Source: Arcobacter acticola
GTDB taxonomy: Bacteria; Campylobacterota; Campylobacteria; Campylobacterales; Arcobacteraceae
Direction: 5' to 3'
Assembly (NCBI RefSeq): GCF_013177675.1
Contig: NZ_CP042652.1
Span: 1,488,001 to 1,552,000, forward strand
Length of the DNA: 64,000 bases
The stretch's first letter is position 1, and each line of letters begins with the position of its first letter. Below, one piece after another: positions 44,828 to 53,846 of the stretch. Below the pieces are notes generated by a model. That model saw only the letters and a list, made by a program, of their open reading frames with translations. It searched no databases and had not been told where the DNA came from. The translations under genes and the position numbers were made by a program.

Positions 44828-45895
44828 TTGCTTTTATATATACATATTCCCTTTTGTGACAGTAAATGTTTTTACTGCGCATTTAATTCATATACAGATA
44901 GATTTCACTTAAAACATGAATATATGAATGCATTAAAAATACAACTAAGAAATGACATAGAAAATTATATTATTAAAGATAATAAAAAGATTGAAACTGT
45001 TTTTATAGGTGGGGGAACTCCTTCAACTATTAAGGCTTTTGAATATGAAGAAATTTTTGAAATAATAAAACCGCATTTAGAAAAAGATGCAGAAATAACA
45101 ACCGAAGCAAATCCTAATTCAGCCTCATATGAATGGCTTGAAAGTATGAATAAATTAGGAGTTAATCGTGTTAGTTTTGGTGTGCAAAGTTTTGATACAG
45201 CAAAGCTTAAATTCCTAGGTCGAGCGCATAGTAGTAATAGTGCTATTACTGCTATACAAAATGCTAATGAAATAGGATTTAAAGGGATTAATTGCGATAT
45301 TATATATGGAGTACAAAATGATACTTTAGAGAGTATGAAAAAAGATTTTGACATGGCTTTTTCTCTTCCTATTACTCATCTTAGTGCTTACTCTTTAACT
45401 ATAGAAGAAGGTACAAAATTCTTTGATAGATCTAGCGTGAAAATTGATGATGAAGAGTTATCATATGAAATATTTGACTATATAAATAACAAAGGTTTTC
45501 ATCAATATGAGATTTCAAATTTTGCAAAAAACAAAGTTTCTGAGTCAAAACATAACTATGGATATTGGCAACATAAAGAGTATTTAGGAGTAGGCGCAGG
45601 TGCTGTTGGATATGTTAAAAATCAAAGATATTACCCATCTAAAGGTATTGAAGAATATATAAAAAATCCTTTAATAAATGAGAGAGAAGATATAAGTTTA
45701 GATGATATTAAAACAGAAAAAATACTACTTGGTTTTAGGTCTTTAAATGGTGTAGAAAAATCACTTTTTGATGAAAAAGAGATGAAAAAAGTAGATGATT
45801 TAATAGAAGGTGATAAACTTTACATGGAAAATGAAAGAATTTTCAATAAAAATTTTCTATTATCAGATGAAATTGCATTATATATTTTAGATTAA
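44828..45895 (+). CDS. hemW: HemW-like radical SAM protein (heme chaperone)
   Basis: The 355-residue protein has the radical SAM triad CDSKCFYC (Cys10, Cys14, Cys17) followed by AF, where true HemN has a fourth cysteine. GGGTPST, EANP and NRVSFGVQSF are shared HemN/HemW motifs. HemW proteins bind heme and help insert it in respiratory enzymes; they lack coproporphyrinogen oxidase activity. The true HemN is at 2156. The start is TTG with AGGA seven bases upstream. Confidence 0.9.
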   Translation: MLLYIHIPFCDSKCFYCAFNSYTDRFHLKHEYMNALKIQLRNDIENYIIKDNKKIETVFIGGGTPSTIKAFEYEEIFEIIKPHLEKDAEITTEANPNSASYEWLESMNKLGVNRVSFGVQSFDTAKLKFLGRAHSSNSAITAIQNANEIGFKGINCDIIYGVQNDTLESMKKDFDMAFSLPITHLSAYSLTIEEGTKFFDRSSVKIDDEELSYEIFDYINNKGFHQYEISNFAKNKVSESKHNYGYWQHKEYLGVGAGAVGYVKNQRYYPSKGIEEYIKNPLINEREDISLDDIKTEKILLGFRSLNGVEKSLFDEKEMKKVDDLIEGDKLYMENERIFNKNFLLSDEIALYILD

Positions 45896-45911
45896 TCATC
45901 TTAATAAACTT

Positions 45912-45922
45912 TATAATATAAT
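45912..45922 (+). promoter_or_regulatory. Probable -10 region for prmC
   Basis: Two overlapping TATAAT hexamers (45912-45917 and 45917-45922) lie 28-38 bases before the prmC ATG, with AAAAGGT between. Confidence 0.4.
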
Positions 45923-45949
45923 CAACACTTTTAAAAGGTAAATAAAATA

Positions 45950-46777
45950 ATGACTATAAAAGACACTATAAGAAAATATACAAATGAACTAAAACAAGTA
46001 ACTCATATTCCAGCAAAAGAGGTTGAAATATTGATGTTACACCTTTTAGGAAAAAATACAATATGGCTTCATTTAAACTATAACGAAGAGTTTACAAAAG
46101 AAAAAGAGCTAGAAGTATTAGTTAAAAAAAGAGCTACAAATTATCCAATAGAATACATTATAAATAAGGCTTCATTTTATGGAGAGATGTTTATAGTAAA
46201 ACCAGGGGTTTTAATACCAAGACCAGAAACTGAAATATTAGTAGAAAATGCCCTTGAAATTCTAAAAGATAAAAAAGAAACTATAAAAATGTTAGAAATA
46301 GGGACAGGAAGTGGAATAATATCTGTAATGCTTGCAATGTTAATTGAAAATATAAAAATCATTGCAGTAGATATTAATGAAAAAGCAATAGAACTAGCAA
46401 AAGAAAATGCCATAAAACATGGTGTTGAAAATAAAATAGAGTTTAGATTAAGTAATTTATATGAAAATGTAAATGAAGATGATATTTTTATGACTATCTC
46501 AAATCCTCCATATATTGCAAATGATTATAAACTTCCAACAAATGTAAAATACGAACCCTCAAATGCTTTATTTGGTGGAAATATTGGAGATGAGTTATTA
46601 AAAGATATTATAAAAGATACAAATAGTAAAAAAATCCCTTATTTACTTTGTGAAATGGGTTATGATCAAAAAGCACCTTTAGAAAACTATTTTAAAGAAT
46701 TTAATATTGACACATATAATTTTTACAAAGATTATGAAAAATTTGATAGGGGCTTTACTCTAAAGTTTAAAGTTTAA
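45950..46777 (+). CDS. prmC: Peptide chain release factor N5-glutamine methyltransferase
   Basis: PrmC methylates the glutamine of the GGQ motif in release factors RF1 and RF2. The 275-residue protein has an N-terminal helical domain, the PGVLIPRPETE linker, the SAM loop EIGTGSGIISV and the catalytic SNPPYIA, with LLCEMGYDQ near the end. Length and motif order are typical. It is followed by an M3 peptidase gene 30 bp downstream. Confidence 0.95.
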   Translation: MTIKDTIRKYTNELKQVTHIPAKEVEILMLHLLGKNTIWLHLNYNEEFTKEKELEVLVKKRATNYPIEYIINKASFYGEMFIVKPGVLIPRPETEILVENALEILKDKKETIKMLEIGTGSGIISVMLAMLIENIKIIAVDINEKAIELAKENAIKHGVENKIEFRLSNLYENVNEDDIFMTISNPPYIANDYKLPTNVKYEPSNALFGGNIGDELLKDIIKDTNSKKIPYLLCEMGYDQKAPLENYFKEFNIDTYNFYKDYEKFDRGFTLKFKV

Positions 46778-46807
46778 AAAATAAAGAAATTAAAAAAAGG
46801 AATAAAA

Positions 46808-48775
46808 ATGTTTAAAGAATTTAATTTAGAAAATTTAGAAAATTCAAAGGAATTAGTTGAAAATTTATTAAATGAAAATAGAGAAGAAATTAATGAATTA
46901 TTAAAAATAGAAAATAAAACTTATAAAAATTTTGTTTTACCATTTCAAGAAATAGGGGAGAAAACTAGTGAATTTTTAACTCCAATCTTCCATATTGACT
47001 CTGTAAAGAATTCAGAAATAACAACAAAAGTATATGAAGAGTGTATGCCCGTTGTATCAAAATACGATACAGATATTTCTCAAAATGAGAATATTTATCT
47101 AGCTTTAAAAGATATACAGTCTAAAGAAAAAAGTAGTTTAACTGATATACAAAATAAAGTATTAGAAAATGAAATAAGAGACTTTAAATTATCAGGTTGC
47201 CACCTAGATAATAACAAAAAGAAAAGATTAGAAGAGATAAGTTTAAGACTTAGTGAACTATCTCATAAGTTTTCTCTAAATCTTTTAAATGCAACAAATG
47301 AATTTGAAATGATAATTGATAACTTTGAAGATGTAAAAGAAATTCCTGCTTCTGATTTAGAATTAGCAAAATTTGAAGAAGATGGAATTACTAAATATAA
47401 ATTTACACTTCAAGCGCCCTCTTATTCTGCATATATAACGTATGGAACTTCAAGAGAAAAAAGAGAAGAGCTTTATAAGGGATATTGCACAAGAGCTCCT
47501 CAAAATGGAAAAATAATAGAAGAGCTTTTAGCTTTAAAAAATGAAAAATCTAAAATCTTAGGTTTTAATTCTTATGCACAATATTCACTTGCTACAAAAA
47601 TGGCTTCTAAAGAAGAAGATGTTATTACATTTTTAGAAGAACTAGGTGAAAAAGCAAAAGTTAGAGCAAAAGAAGAATTAAATGAAATAAAAGAATTAGC
47701 TATAAAAGATGGAATAATTGATTTTAGATCAAGTGATATGTCTTATTATTCTGAAAAATTAAAAAAAGCTCAATATGATTTAGATGAAGAGTATTATAGA
47801 CCTTATTTTGAACAAGAATCAGTTCTTAATGGATTCTTTGATTTCTTGCATCAAATGTTTAATATTAAATTTACAAAAGTAGATGTTCCTTCTTGGGATG
47901 AAAAAGTTAGAGTTTATGATTTAAGTGAAAATGATAAAACAATGGCTAGAATTTATATTGATTTAGAGGCTAGAAAAGATAAACGTGGTGGTGCTTGGAT
48001 GAATAACTGGCATTCTCACTATAAAACTTCTGATGGAGAAATAAAACTTCCAACAGCATATATAGTAGGAAATTTTCCTCAATCTACAAAAGATACTGCT
48101 TCATTATTAAGACATTCTGATGTTGTTACACTATTTCATGAAATGGGACATGCATTACATCATTTATTAAGTAAGGTAGAAGAACCATTTGTAAGTGGAA
48201 TTTCTGGAGTTGCTTGGGATACAGTTGAGTTTCCATCACAATTTTTAGAATACTTCTCTTATGATAAAGATGTTTTAAAATTATTTGCAAAACATTATAA
48301 AACAAAAGAAGTTCTAGATGATGTTGCAATAGAAAAAATTATAAAAGCAAAAAATTTCCAATCTTCATTATTTACAGTTAGACAAGTAGAATTTGCATTG
48401 TTTGATTTTAAGCTATATCAAAAGTTATACAAAACAGAAGATGAAGTACAAAATTTACTTGATGGAATTAGAGAAGAGTTCTCAGCTATGATTCCACCTT
48501 CATATAATAAGTTTCAAAATGGATTCTCTCATATCTTCTCAGGTGGATATGCAGCTGGATATTACTCGTATAAATGGGCTGAAGTACTAAGTGCAGATGC
48601 TTTTTATATGTTTATTGATTCAGGAAATATCTTCAATAAAGAACTAGGAATAAAATATAGAGATACTATTTTAAGCCAAGGTGGTTCATATGATATGGAC
48701 AAATTATTTTTCGATTTTGCACAAAGAGAGCCAAGTGTTGATTCTTTATTAAAAATTGATGGAATTATTAGCTAA
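46808..48775 (+). CDS. M3-family oligopeptidase (oligopeptidase A-like)
   Basis: The 655-residue zinc peptidase has the thimet-type active site HEMGHALHHLL with the downstream glutamate in a conserved EFPSQFLEYF segment, and the SGGYAAGYYSYKWAEVLSADAF motif near the C-terminus. Such enzymes degrade short peptides, including cleaved signal peptides, in the cytoplasm; no export signal is seen. AAAAAGGAATAAAA precedes the ATG. It appears to be in one run with prmC. Confidence 0.92.
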   Translation: MFKEFNLENLENSKELVENLLNENREEINELLKIENKTYKNFVLPFQEIGEKTSEFLTPIFHIDSVKNSEITTKVYEECMPVVSKYDTDISQNENIYLALKDIQSKEKSSLTDIQNKVLENEIRDFKLSGCHLDNNKKKRLEEISLRLSELSHKFSLNLLNATNEFEMIIDNFEDVKEIPASDLELAKFEEDGITKYKFTLQAPSYSAYITYGTSREKREELYKGYCTRAPQNGKIIEELLALKNEKSKILGFNSYAQYSLATKMASKEEDVITFLEELGEKAKVRAKEELNEIKELAIKDGIIDFRSSDMSYYSEKLKKAQYDLDEEYYRPYFEQESVLNGFFDFLHQMFNIKFTKVDVPSWDEKVRVYDLSENDKTMARIYIDLEARKDKRGGAWMNNWHSHYKTSDGEIKLPTAYIVGNFPQSTKDTASLLRHSDVVTLFHEMGHALHHLLSKVEEPFVSGISGVAWDTVEFPSQFLEYFSYDKDVLKLFAKHYKTKEVLDDVAIEKIIKAKNFQSSLFTVRQVEFALFDFKLYQKLYKTEDEVQNLLDGIREEFSAMIPPSYNKFQNGFSHIFSGGYAAGYYSYKWAEVLSADAFYMFIDSGNIFNKELGIKYRDTILSQGGSYDMDKLFFDFAQREPSVDSLLKIDGIIS

Positions 48776-48826
48776 ATTTTGCAATAATACGATAATAATA
48801 ACAATACCAACAAGGATTTGATAATC

Positions 48827-49315
48827 ATGACAAATGCAGAAACAATTACGAAATTAAATAACGCTTTAAGTACTTTAATTAAGGCATACGAAGAGCTTCA
48901 AGAAGATAATAGTAATTTAAAACTTAGAATTAATGAGTTAGAAGATGAAGTATTAGAACTAGAAGGTGCTAAAGAAGATTTAGAGAAAAATGTTGATGAA
49001 TTTAAAAATCATACGCAAGAAGATAGATCAAACATTAGTACTATGTTAGGTAAAATTGAAAGTATATTAAATAGAAAAGCTTCAGATAATAGTAATTCTT
49101 CAAGTAATTCTACTCCAACAGCTTCTGAAAAAGAAAAGAATGAAGATAAGAAAGATGACGTGCTAGTTTTAGAAAGTACTCCTTTAAATAATTCAAGTTC
49201 TTCAACACCTGTTGCTCCTCAAAATGTTTTGAAAAAAGAAGAGGAAGATGTAAGTAGTAGTAATAAGATTGATTTAAATAGAATGGCATCATTGTTAAAT
49301 GGATTTAATCACTAA
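48827..49315 (+). CDS. Uncharacterised coiled-coil protein with low-complexity tail
   Basis: Residues about 5-80 form a strongly predicted coiled coil rich in Leu, Glu and Lys (NLKLRINELEDEVLELEGAKEDLEKNV, split here by heptads). Residues about 85-150 are low complexity, rich in Ser, Asn and Glu (DNSNSSSNST), and a short C-terminal segment (KIDLNRMASLLNGF) looks like a docking motif. The ATG at 48827 is chosen because AAGGA lies ten bases upstream. The shape resembles a small cytoskeletal or cell-division adaptor, but I recognise no family. Confidence 0.6.
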   Translation: MTNAETITKLNNALSTLIKAYEELQEDNSNLKLRINELEDEVLELEGAKEDLEKNVDEFKNHTQEDRSNISTMLGKIESILNRKASDNSNSSSNSTPTASEKEKNEDKKDDVLVLESTPLNNSSSSTPVAPQNVLKKEEEDVSSSNKIDLNRMASLLNGFNH

Positions 49316-49330
49316 AAAGCTAAGTAAAAA

Positions 49331-49603
49331 ATGATTACTTTAGTAAATAAAGATTCCTTGTATAATATATTTGGAGTTCAAGATTTTGATTTGTTAGAAG
49401 GGGCTATAGATAATATGGCACCTTCCCTTGTAGAATACTATTTATCGAGCTTTTGTGATAGTTCTGATGAAATGTATTTTAACAAAAGAGATGTGGAAGA
49501 ATCAATTTCAATAGGGGATTATAACTTATACATTGACTATAGTAAAAATATCTATTTAGAAGTACTTCTAATGAATGATGATAGTACTCAAACTCTTTGG
49601 TAG
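49331..49603 (+). CDS. Hypothetical protein, acidic
   Basis: The 90-residue protein has no signal peptide, membrane helix or recognised motif. It is acidic, with a helical first half (NKDSLYNIFGVQDFDLLEGAID) and strand-like second half (DYNLYIDYSKNIYLEVLLM). It follows the coiled-coil gene by 15 bp, and is the last plus-strand gene before the strand switch at 49.6 kb. Confidence 0.55.
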   Translation: MITLVNKDSLYNIFGVQDFDLLEGAIDNMAPSLVEYYLSSFCDSSDEMYFNKRDVEESISIGDYNLYIDYSKNIYLEVLLMNDDSTQTLW

Positions 49604-49619
49604 GTATAATTTATAGAGA

Positions 49620-49976
49620 TTAAATATTAGATAATATTAAATTTTCTATACCTTTACACTCACCAATATGTGGTAATAATATAAATTCTATTTCAGGATA
49701 TCTTTTTTTAAATTTTTTTATTTCTGCTGGAATATCTTCTTTTACATGTTTTCCTGCTGCTAGAAAATATGGAAATACTTTTATAACCTTACATCCATGT
49801 GTAATAGCTTTATTTATAGAAACAAAAATTGATGGTTCTGCTAGTTCTAAAAATGCATAAAAAACATCTAATTGTTCATCTTTTAAATTTTCTTTTATTT
49901 TGTCAACAATTCTTTTAATTTCATTATTAGAACTTTCTACTTTACTTCCATGAGCCACAACAATTAAAGCTTCCAT
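49620..49976 (-). CDS. CbiX/SirB-like sirohydrochlorin chelatase, single domain
   Basis: The 118-residue protein matches the single-domain CbiX type: VVAHGSKVESSN at the N-terminus with the metal-binding His9, a FLELAEPSI helix and VFPYFLAAGKHVKEDIP with a second His. Such chelatases insert cobalt, iron or nickel into sirohydrochlorin for siroheme or cobalamin. No other genes of those routes are near. GGAAG lies upstream of the ATG. Confidence 0.82.
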   Translation of the reverse strand: MEALIVVAHGSKVESSNNEIKRIVDKIKENLKDEQLDVFYAFLELAEPSIFVSINKAITHGCKVIKVFPYFLAAGKHVKEDIPAEIKKFKKRYPEIEFILLPHIGECKGIENLILSNI

Positions 49977-50036
49977 TTTTCTTCCTTTTTATTTCTTATT
50001 TTAGTAGTTTAATTATAATTTAGTATTCGATAAATG

Positions 50037-51104
50037 TCAACTCATCAAATCAATTGTTGCTTTTAATCTTTCCTTGTCAAAGTGTGTATAAATTCTTGAA
50101 GTATTAATATCAGCATGACCTAAAGCTTCTTGAACTAATATCAAATCATGATGTTTTTGGTAAAGTAGGGTTGCAAAACTATGTCTTAACATATGAGCAC
50201 CATTTTTTTCTTTCCTTATTCCTGCACTTATTAGTATATTTTCAACAATTCTACTAACATATGCCTGTGTTAATCTATTTCCTGATTTGTTACAAACTAA
50301 TAAATCACTGTTACAAACTCTAATATTAAGCCAATTTTTTAATTCATCTTCTATTATTGAAGATTTAATCATTACAATTCTTGGTTTATTTCCTTTTCCT
50401 TTTATTTGTAAAACATAGACATTATCTTCTTTAAACATGTCTTTTAGTTTTAAATTAAGAATTTCACTAACCCTAATACCTGTATAAATAATGATTTTTA
50501 AAATAAGCCTATTTCGATAAGCTATATTTTCAGTAAACTCAAAATCATCAATCTCACTTAAAAATCTATCTATTTCACTTTTATTCATGTAAGAGGGTAG
50601 TTTAGTACCACTTTTTCCGCTTAATCCACCCCAGTTTTTTAACTCTATTTTATATAAATATGAACTACCATCTTCATTTTGGTTTTGTTTATCTATATAT
50701 GAGAACAAAGCAAGTAGGGCAATTCTATGATTTTTTTTTGAAGCATCTGATAATGAACTAGTTTCTGATGCTAAAAAATCACTTAGTAATTCTTCATCAA
50801 TTTCTTTCATTGAAGCAAGTCCTAGATTAGCTATGAAATTGTATAGCTTTAAAAGAGGGTTAAAATATGTATTTATTCCACTTAAACCTATATTTCTAGC
50901 ATCTTTTACAATAATAGACAATTCATCTATACTTTTTGTACCTTTTACTAATGATTGAATAATAAAAGCTAAACGTTCTTTGTCAGTTACTTGTCTATTT
51001 GATAAGGTTGTTAATTTGTACCTTATAAATCTTTCAATCCAAAATAAAAGAGTTCTATCAAAACTATTTGTAAAATCTAAGTCATATCTCATGCATGTAT
51101 CCAT
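50037..51104 (-). CDS. xerH: XerH-type tyrosine recombinase
   Basis: XerH is the single recombinase that resolves chromosome dimers at dif in many Campylobacterota. The 355-residue protein has the N-terminal SAM-like arm-binding region (about 1-175) and a catalytic domain with Arg in YTGIRVSEIL, HMLRHSF, the histidine in LGHADINTS and the nucleophile Tyr in RIYTHF. It is longer than XerC/XerD, as expected for XerH. A dif-like palindrome lies 59 bp upstream, which supports a chromosome-resolution role over an integrase of a mobile element. Confidence 0.92.
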   Translation of the reverse strand: MDTCMRYDLDFTNSFDRTLLFWIERFIRYKLTTLSNRQVTDKERLAFIIQSLVKGTKSIDELSIIVKDARNIGLSGINTYFNPLLKLYNFIANLGLASMKEIDEELLSDFLASETSSLSDASKKNHRIALLALFSYIDKQNQNEDGSSYLYKIELKNWGGLSGKSGTKLPSYMNKSEIDRFLSEIDDFEFTENIAYRNRLILKIIIYTGIRVSEILNLKLKDMFKEDNVYVLQIKGKGNKPRIVMIKSSIIEDELKNWLNIRVCNSDLLVCNKSGNRLTQAYVSRIVENILISAGIRKEKNGAHMLRHSFATLLYQKHHDLILVQEALGHADINTSRIYTHFDKERLKATIDLMS

Positions 51105-51160
51105 TTGTTAAGTATTGTTGTATAAAGTGTTATTATAAGTGATTCTATCATAAGTATATT

Positions 51161-51197
51161 TAATTAGTATTGAAAACTATAATTTTCAAACTAATTT
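51161..51197. other. Candidate difH chromosome-dimer resolution site
   Basis: ATTAGTATTGAAAA (51163-51176) and TTTTCAAACTAAT (51183-51195) are near-perfect inverted arms separated by the six bases CTATAA, the geometry of a Xer site. The inner arms GAAAA/TTTTC resemble the Campylobacterota difH sites as I remember them. It lies immediately upstream of xerH. Confidence 0.7.
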
Positions 51198-51217
51198 ATA
51201 TAAAAGAGAAAGTACTA

Positions 51218-52291
51218 CTATTTTCTTTTTCCTTTTGCAAAATCTATAATATAATCAGCTATTTGATCTAAATGAATTATATCTTTCACTGCACCTGCTT
51301 GAATAGCTTTCATAGGCATTCCAAAAACAACACAACTTTCTTCATTTTGAGCAATTGTATATGCACCATTGTCAAAAAGTTCTTTCATAGCAATTGTTCC
51401 ATCATCTCCCATACCTGTCATCATAATTGCCATTGCTGCAGAACCAATGTTATTATTAACAGATCTAAATAAAACATCAACACTTGGTTTATGCTGACTT
51501 ACTTTTTTTGTATCTAAAAGTTTTGTTCTATATTCATTTCCGATTTTTTCAATAGTAAGATGCATATTCCCAGGGGCTAGATATCCATGCCCTCTTTCCA
51601 AAATCATTCCATCTGTTGCTTCACAAACAGTAACTTGTGAATAATCATTTAATCTATGAGCAAAAGAGTTTGAAAATCCATAAGGAATATGTTGTGTTAT
51701 TAAAATAGGAGGTAAATCAGATGGTAATTTTTTAAAAACCCTAAGTAAAGATTCAACTCCACCTGTTGATGAACCAATTGCAATAAGTTTCATTCCGGGT
51801 AATTTTGAAGGGTTTGAAGGTATTACTTCATCGGGATGAATTTTATATTCAATATTTAAAGTATTTGTAGGAACTTTTTTAGTTCCTTTTGGTTTTTTTA
51901 AAGTATATCTTTTTAATAAGAATGTTAAGTTTAATAGTGTATCTTTAACTCTATCTTGAAAAGACTGCATAGATTCACCATTAGATGGTTTTGGGATAAA
52001 TCCTACAGCACCATCATCAAAAATATCATTACCTCTAACACTTTCTCCTGAAATAATAACTGCAGGCATAGGGTGAAGTCTCATTAAGTTTCTTAAAAAA
52101 ACAACTCCATCCATTTTTGGCATATTTATATCAATAGTAACTAAATCTGGTTCATATTCTTTAATTTTTTCTCTAGCATCAAAAGCATCTGTAGCAACAC
52201 AAACAACTTCAAACTCATCAATAGAATTAATCATATCTTTAATAATTCTTCTCATAGAAGCTGAATCATCAATAACTAAGACTGTATACAT
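51218..52291 (-). CDS. cheB: Chemotaxis protein-glutamate methylesterase CheB
   Basis: CheB removes methyl groups from, and deamidates, chemoreceptors. Residues about 1-120 are a receiver domain (VLVIDDSASMRR and phosphoacceptor in LVTIDINMPKMDG). Residues about 165-355 are the methylesterase domain with GSSTGG, ITQHIP and MMTGMGDDG. The ATG at 52291 is preferred to an upstream GTG. It is the last gene of the cheY-cheA-cheR-cheD-cheB run and unlike many Campylobacter CheB proteins it retains the receiver domain. Confidence 0.95.
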   Translation of the reverse strand: MYTVLVIDDSASMRRIIKDMINSIDEFEVVCVATDAFDAREKIKEYEPDLVTIDINMPKMDGVVFLRNLMRLHPMPAVIISGESVRGNDIFDDGAVGFIPKPSNGESMQSFQDRVKDTLLNLTFLLKRYTLKKPKGTKKVPTNTLNIEYKIHPDEVIPSNPSKLPGMKLIAIGSSTGGVESLLRVFKKLPSDLPPILITQHIPYGFSNSFAHRLNDYSQVTVCEATDGMILERGHGYLAPGNMHLTIEKIGNEYRTKLLDTKKVSQHKPSVDVLFRSVNNNIGSAAMAIMMTGMGDDGTIAMKELFDNGAYTIAQNEESCVVFGMPMKAIQAGAVKDIIHLDQIADYIIDFAKGKRK

Positions 52292-52321
52292 CACTATTTA
52301 CCAACTTCTTTTTTAATTTTA

Positions 52322-52999
52322 TTAGAAAAGTTCTATTTCCATTTGAGGTTCTGCTTCTTTTTTATCAAAACCAAATAATTCAACTCCTCCAACATATTCT
52401 TTAAGAACAGGTGCTTTTGTAATCTCTTGTTGTAATGATTTTTCCTCTGAGTAAATTTTACTATCAGTTTCTGATTTTTGAGTAACTTTTATAAAAGTAT
52501 CAAAATCATTTGCTAAAAGAATAAGACGACCATGCTCTCCACGTGTGTGTTCACTTAGAAGTTTAAATCCTTCTGATTTACAAAAATCCTTTGCAAATTC
52601 AACATTTCTAAATCCAATAGATTGAGAAGATAAATTTATTTGCATAATATCAGCACCACCTGATATTTTAGCAACCATATTAGTTTTTTTACAACCTAAT
52701 TTATACATTTCATTTAACATAGCTTCAACAGAATAAAGACCATATTTCATATCATCATTTGTATTATTTGTCTTTGGTAATAAAAAGTGATTCATACCTT
52801 TTATTTTGGCTACTTTATCATAGAACATAATAGCAACACAAGAACCTAATAAGGTTTTAAATGCAATTTCTTCTATATCATTTCCAACTGCAAATTCTCC
52901 ACCAATTATTGTGTGAGTTGAATAACCTTTTGTTTTTTGAGTAAATCTAATAGCTGAGGCTTTTTCGATACTTCCATCTTTATGACCAATAATAATCAT
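52322..52999 (-). CDS. cheD: Chemoreceptor glutamine deamidase CheD
   Basis: CheD deamidates glutamines of chemoreceptors. The family cysteine is in LLGSCVAIMFYD, the histidine in GMNHFLLP and SGGADIM follows. At 225 residues it is longer than usual, with extensions at both ends; the C-terminal tail includes VELFGFDKKE. The start overlaps the cheR stop by four bases (ATGA) with AAGGATATC upstream. Confidence 0.92.
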   Translation of the reverse strand: MIIIGHKDGSIEKASAIRFTQKTKGYSTHTIIGGEFAVGNDIEEIAFKTLLGSCVAIMFYDKVAKIKGMNHFLLPKTNNTNDDMKYGLYSVEAMLNEMYKLGCKKTNMVAKISGGADIMQINLSSQSIGFRNVEFAKDFCKSEGFKLLSEHTRGEHGRLILLANDFDTFIKVTQKSETDSKIYSEEKSLQQEITKAPVLKEYVGGVELFGFDKKEAEPQMEIELF

Positions 53000-53841
53000 A
53001 TGATATCCTTTTCTTTAACAAAGATATTTTGCCCTACTCTTTTTACATAGTGAACTAAATCTTGAGGATTTTCAGAATGTCCTAAGTATAAAGTACCACC
53101 AATCTTTAAGTGTTTAAATAGTTTTTTTAGAATTTTATTCTGATCTTCTGATGAAAAATATATCAAAACATTTCTACAAAAAATAACATCAAATTGATGA
53201 GAGGAAAAAGGATATGTATTATCATTTAAATTCATAACTTGAAAAGTAATCATTCTTTTTAGTTCATCATTTACTTTAATTAAAACTTCTTCCCCCGCAA
53301 GATTTTTTTGAACTCTTCTTTTGAAATATTTTTGAGGTTTTATCCATGATGGAAATTCCTTTGATGATTTTGAATATCTATAAATTCCATTTGCAGCATA
53401 TTCAAGTACGCTTGTATCAATATCAGTAGCAATAATTGAAGCTAATATATTTTTATTCAATTGATCTTTTGCTTCAAAAACACTCATTGCCATAGAGTAA
53501 GGCTCTTCTCCCGTTGATGATGCAGAACAATACATCTGTATTTTATTTCCATTATTTGCAAACATAGGAAGAACTCTATCTTTTAAATCTAAAAAATGAA
53601 AATCTTCCCTAAAAAAATGGGTTTTATTAGTAGTAAAAGAGTTTATAAACTCTGTTAAATGATTACCTTGTTCAATAGATTTTAATAAATCAACAACATC
53701 ACCATTATAATTACAATTTCTTTTTAATTTATCAATTCTATTTGAAATCATAATATCTTTATTATCAGCTAGAGTAATGCCAGTTAAAGAATAAAGAAGT
53801 TTTTTTACTTTTTCATGAATTTCTTGTGTCGAATTACTCAT
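52996..53841 (-). CDS. cheR: Chemotaxis protein methyltransferase CheR
   Basis: CheR methylates receptor glutamates using SAM. The 281-residue protein has the N-terminal helical domain, FTTNKTHFFRE, the SAM loop MYCSASSTGEEPYSMAM and the FDVIFCRNVLIYF motif, ending in GGTLYLGHSE. It lies between cheA (5 bp) and cheD (overlap), and with cheB gives a complete adaptation module. Confidence 0.95.
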   Translation of the reverse strand: MSNSTQEIHEKVKKLLYSLTGITLADNKDIMISNRIDKLKRNCNYNGDVVDLLKSIEQGNHLTEFINSFTTNKTHFFREDFHFLDLKDRVLPMFANNGNKIQMYCSASSTGEEPYSMAMSVFEAKDQLNKNILASIIATDIDTSVLEYAANGIYRYSKSSKEFPSWIKPQKYFKRRVQKNLAGEEVLIKVNDELKRMITFQVMNLNDNTYPFSSHQFDVIFCRNVLIYFSSEDQNKILKKLFKHLKIGGTLYLGHSENPQDLVHYVKRVGQNIFVKEKDII

Positions 53842-53846
53842 TTAAA

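Noticed and set aside
44965-45354. A 129-codon open frame opposite hemW
   Set aside because: It lies wholly inside the antisense strand of a recognised radical SAM protein and resembles no known protein.
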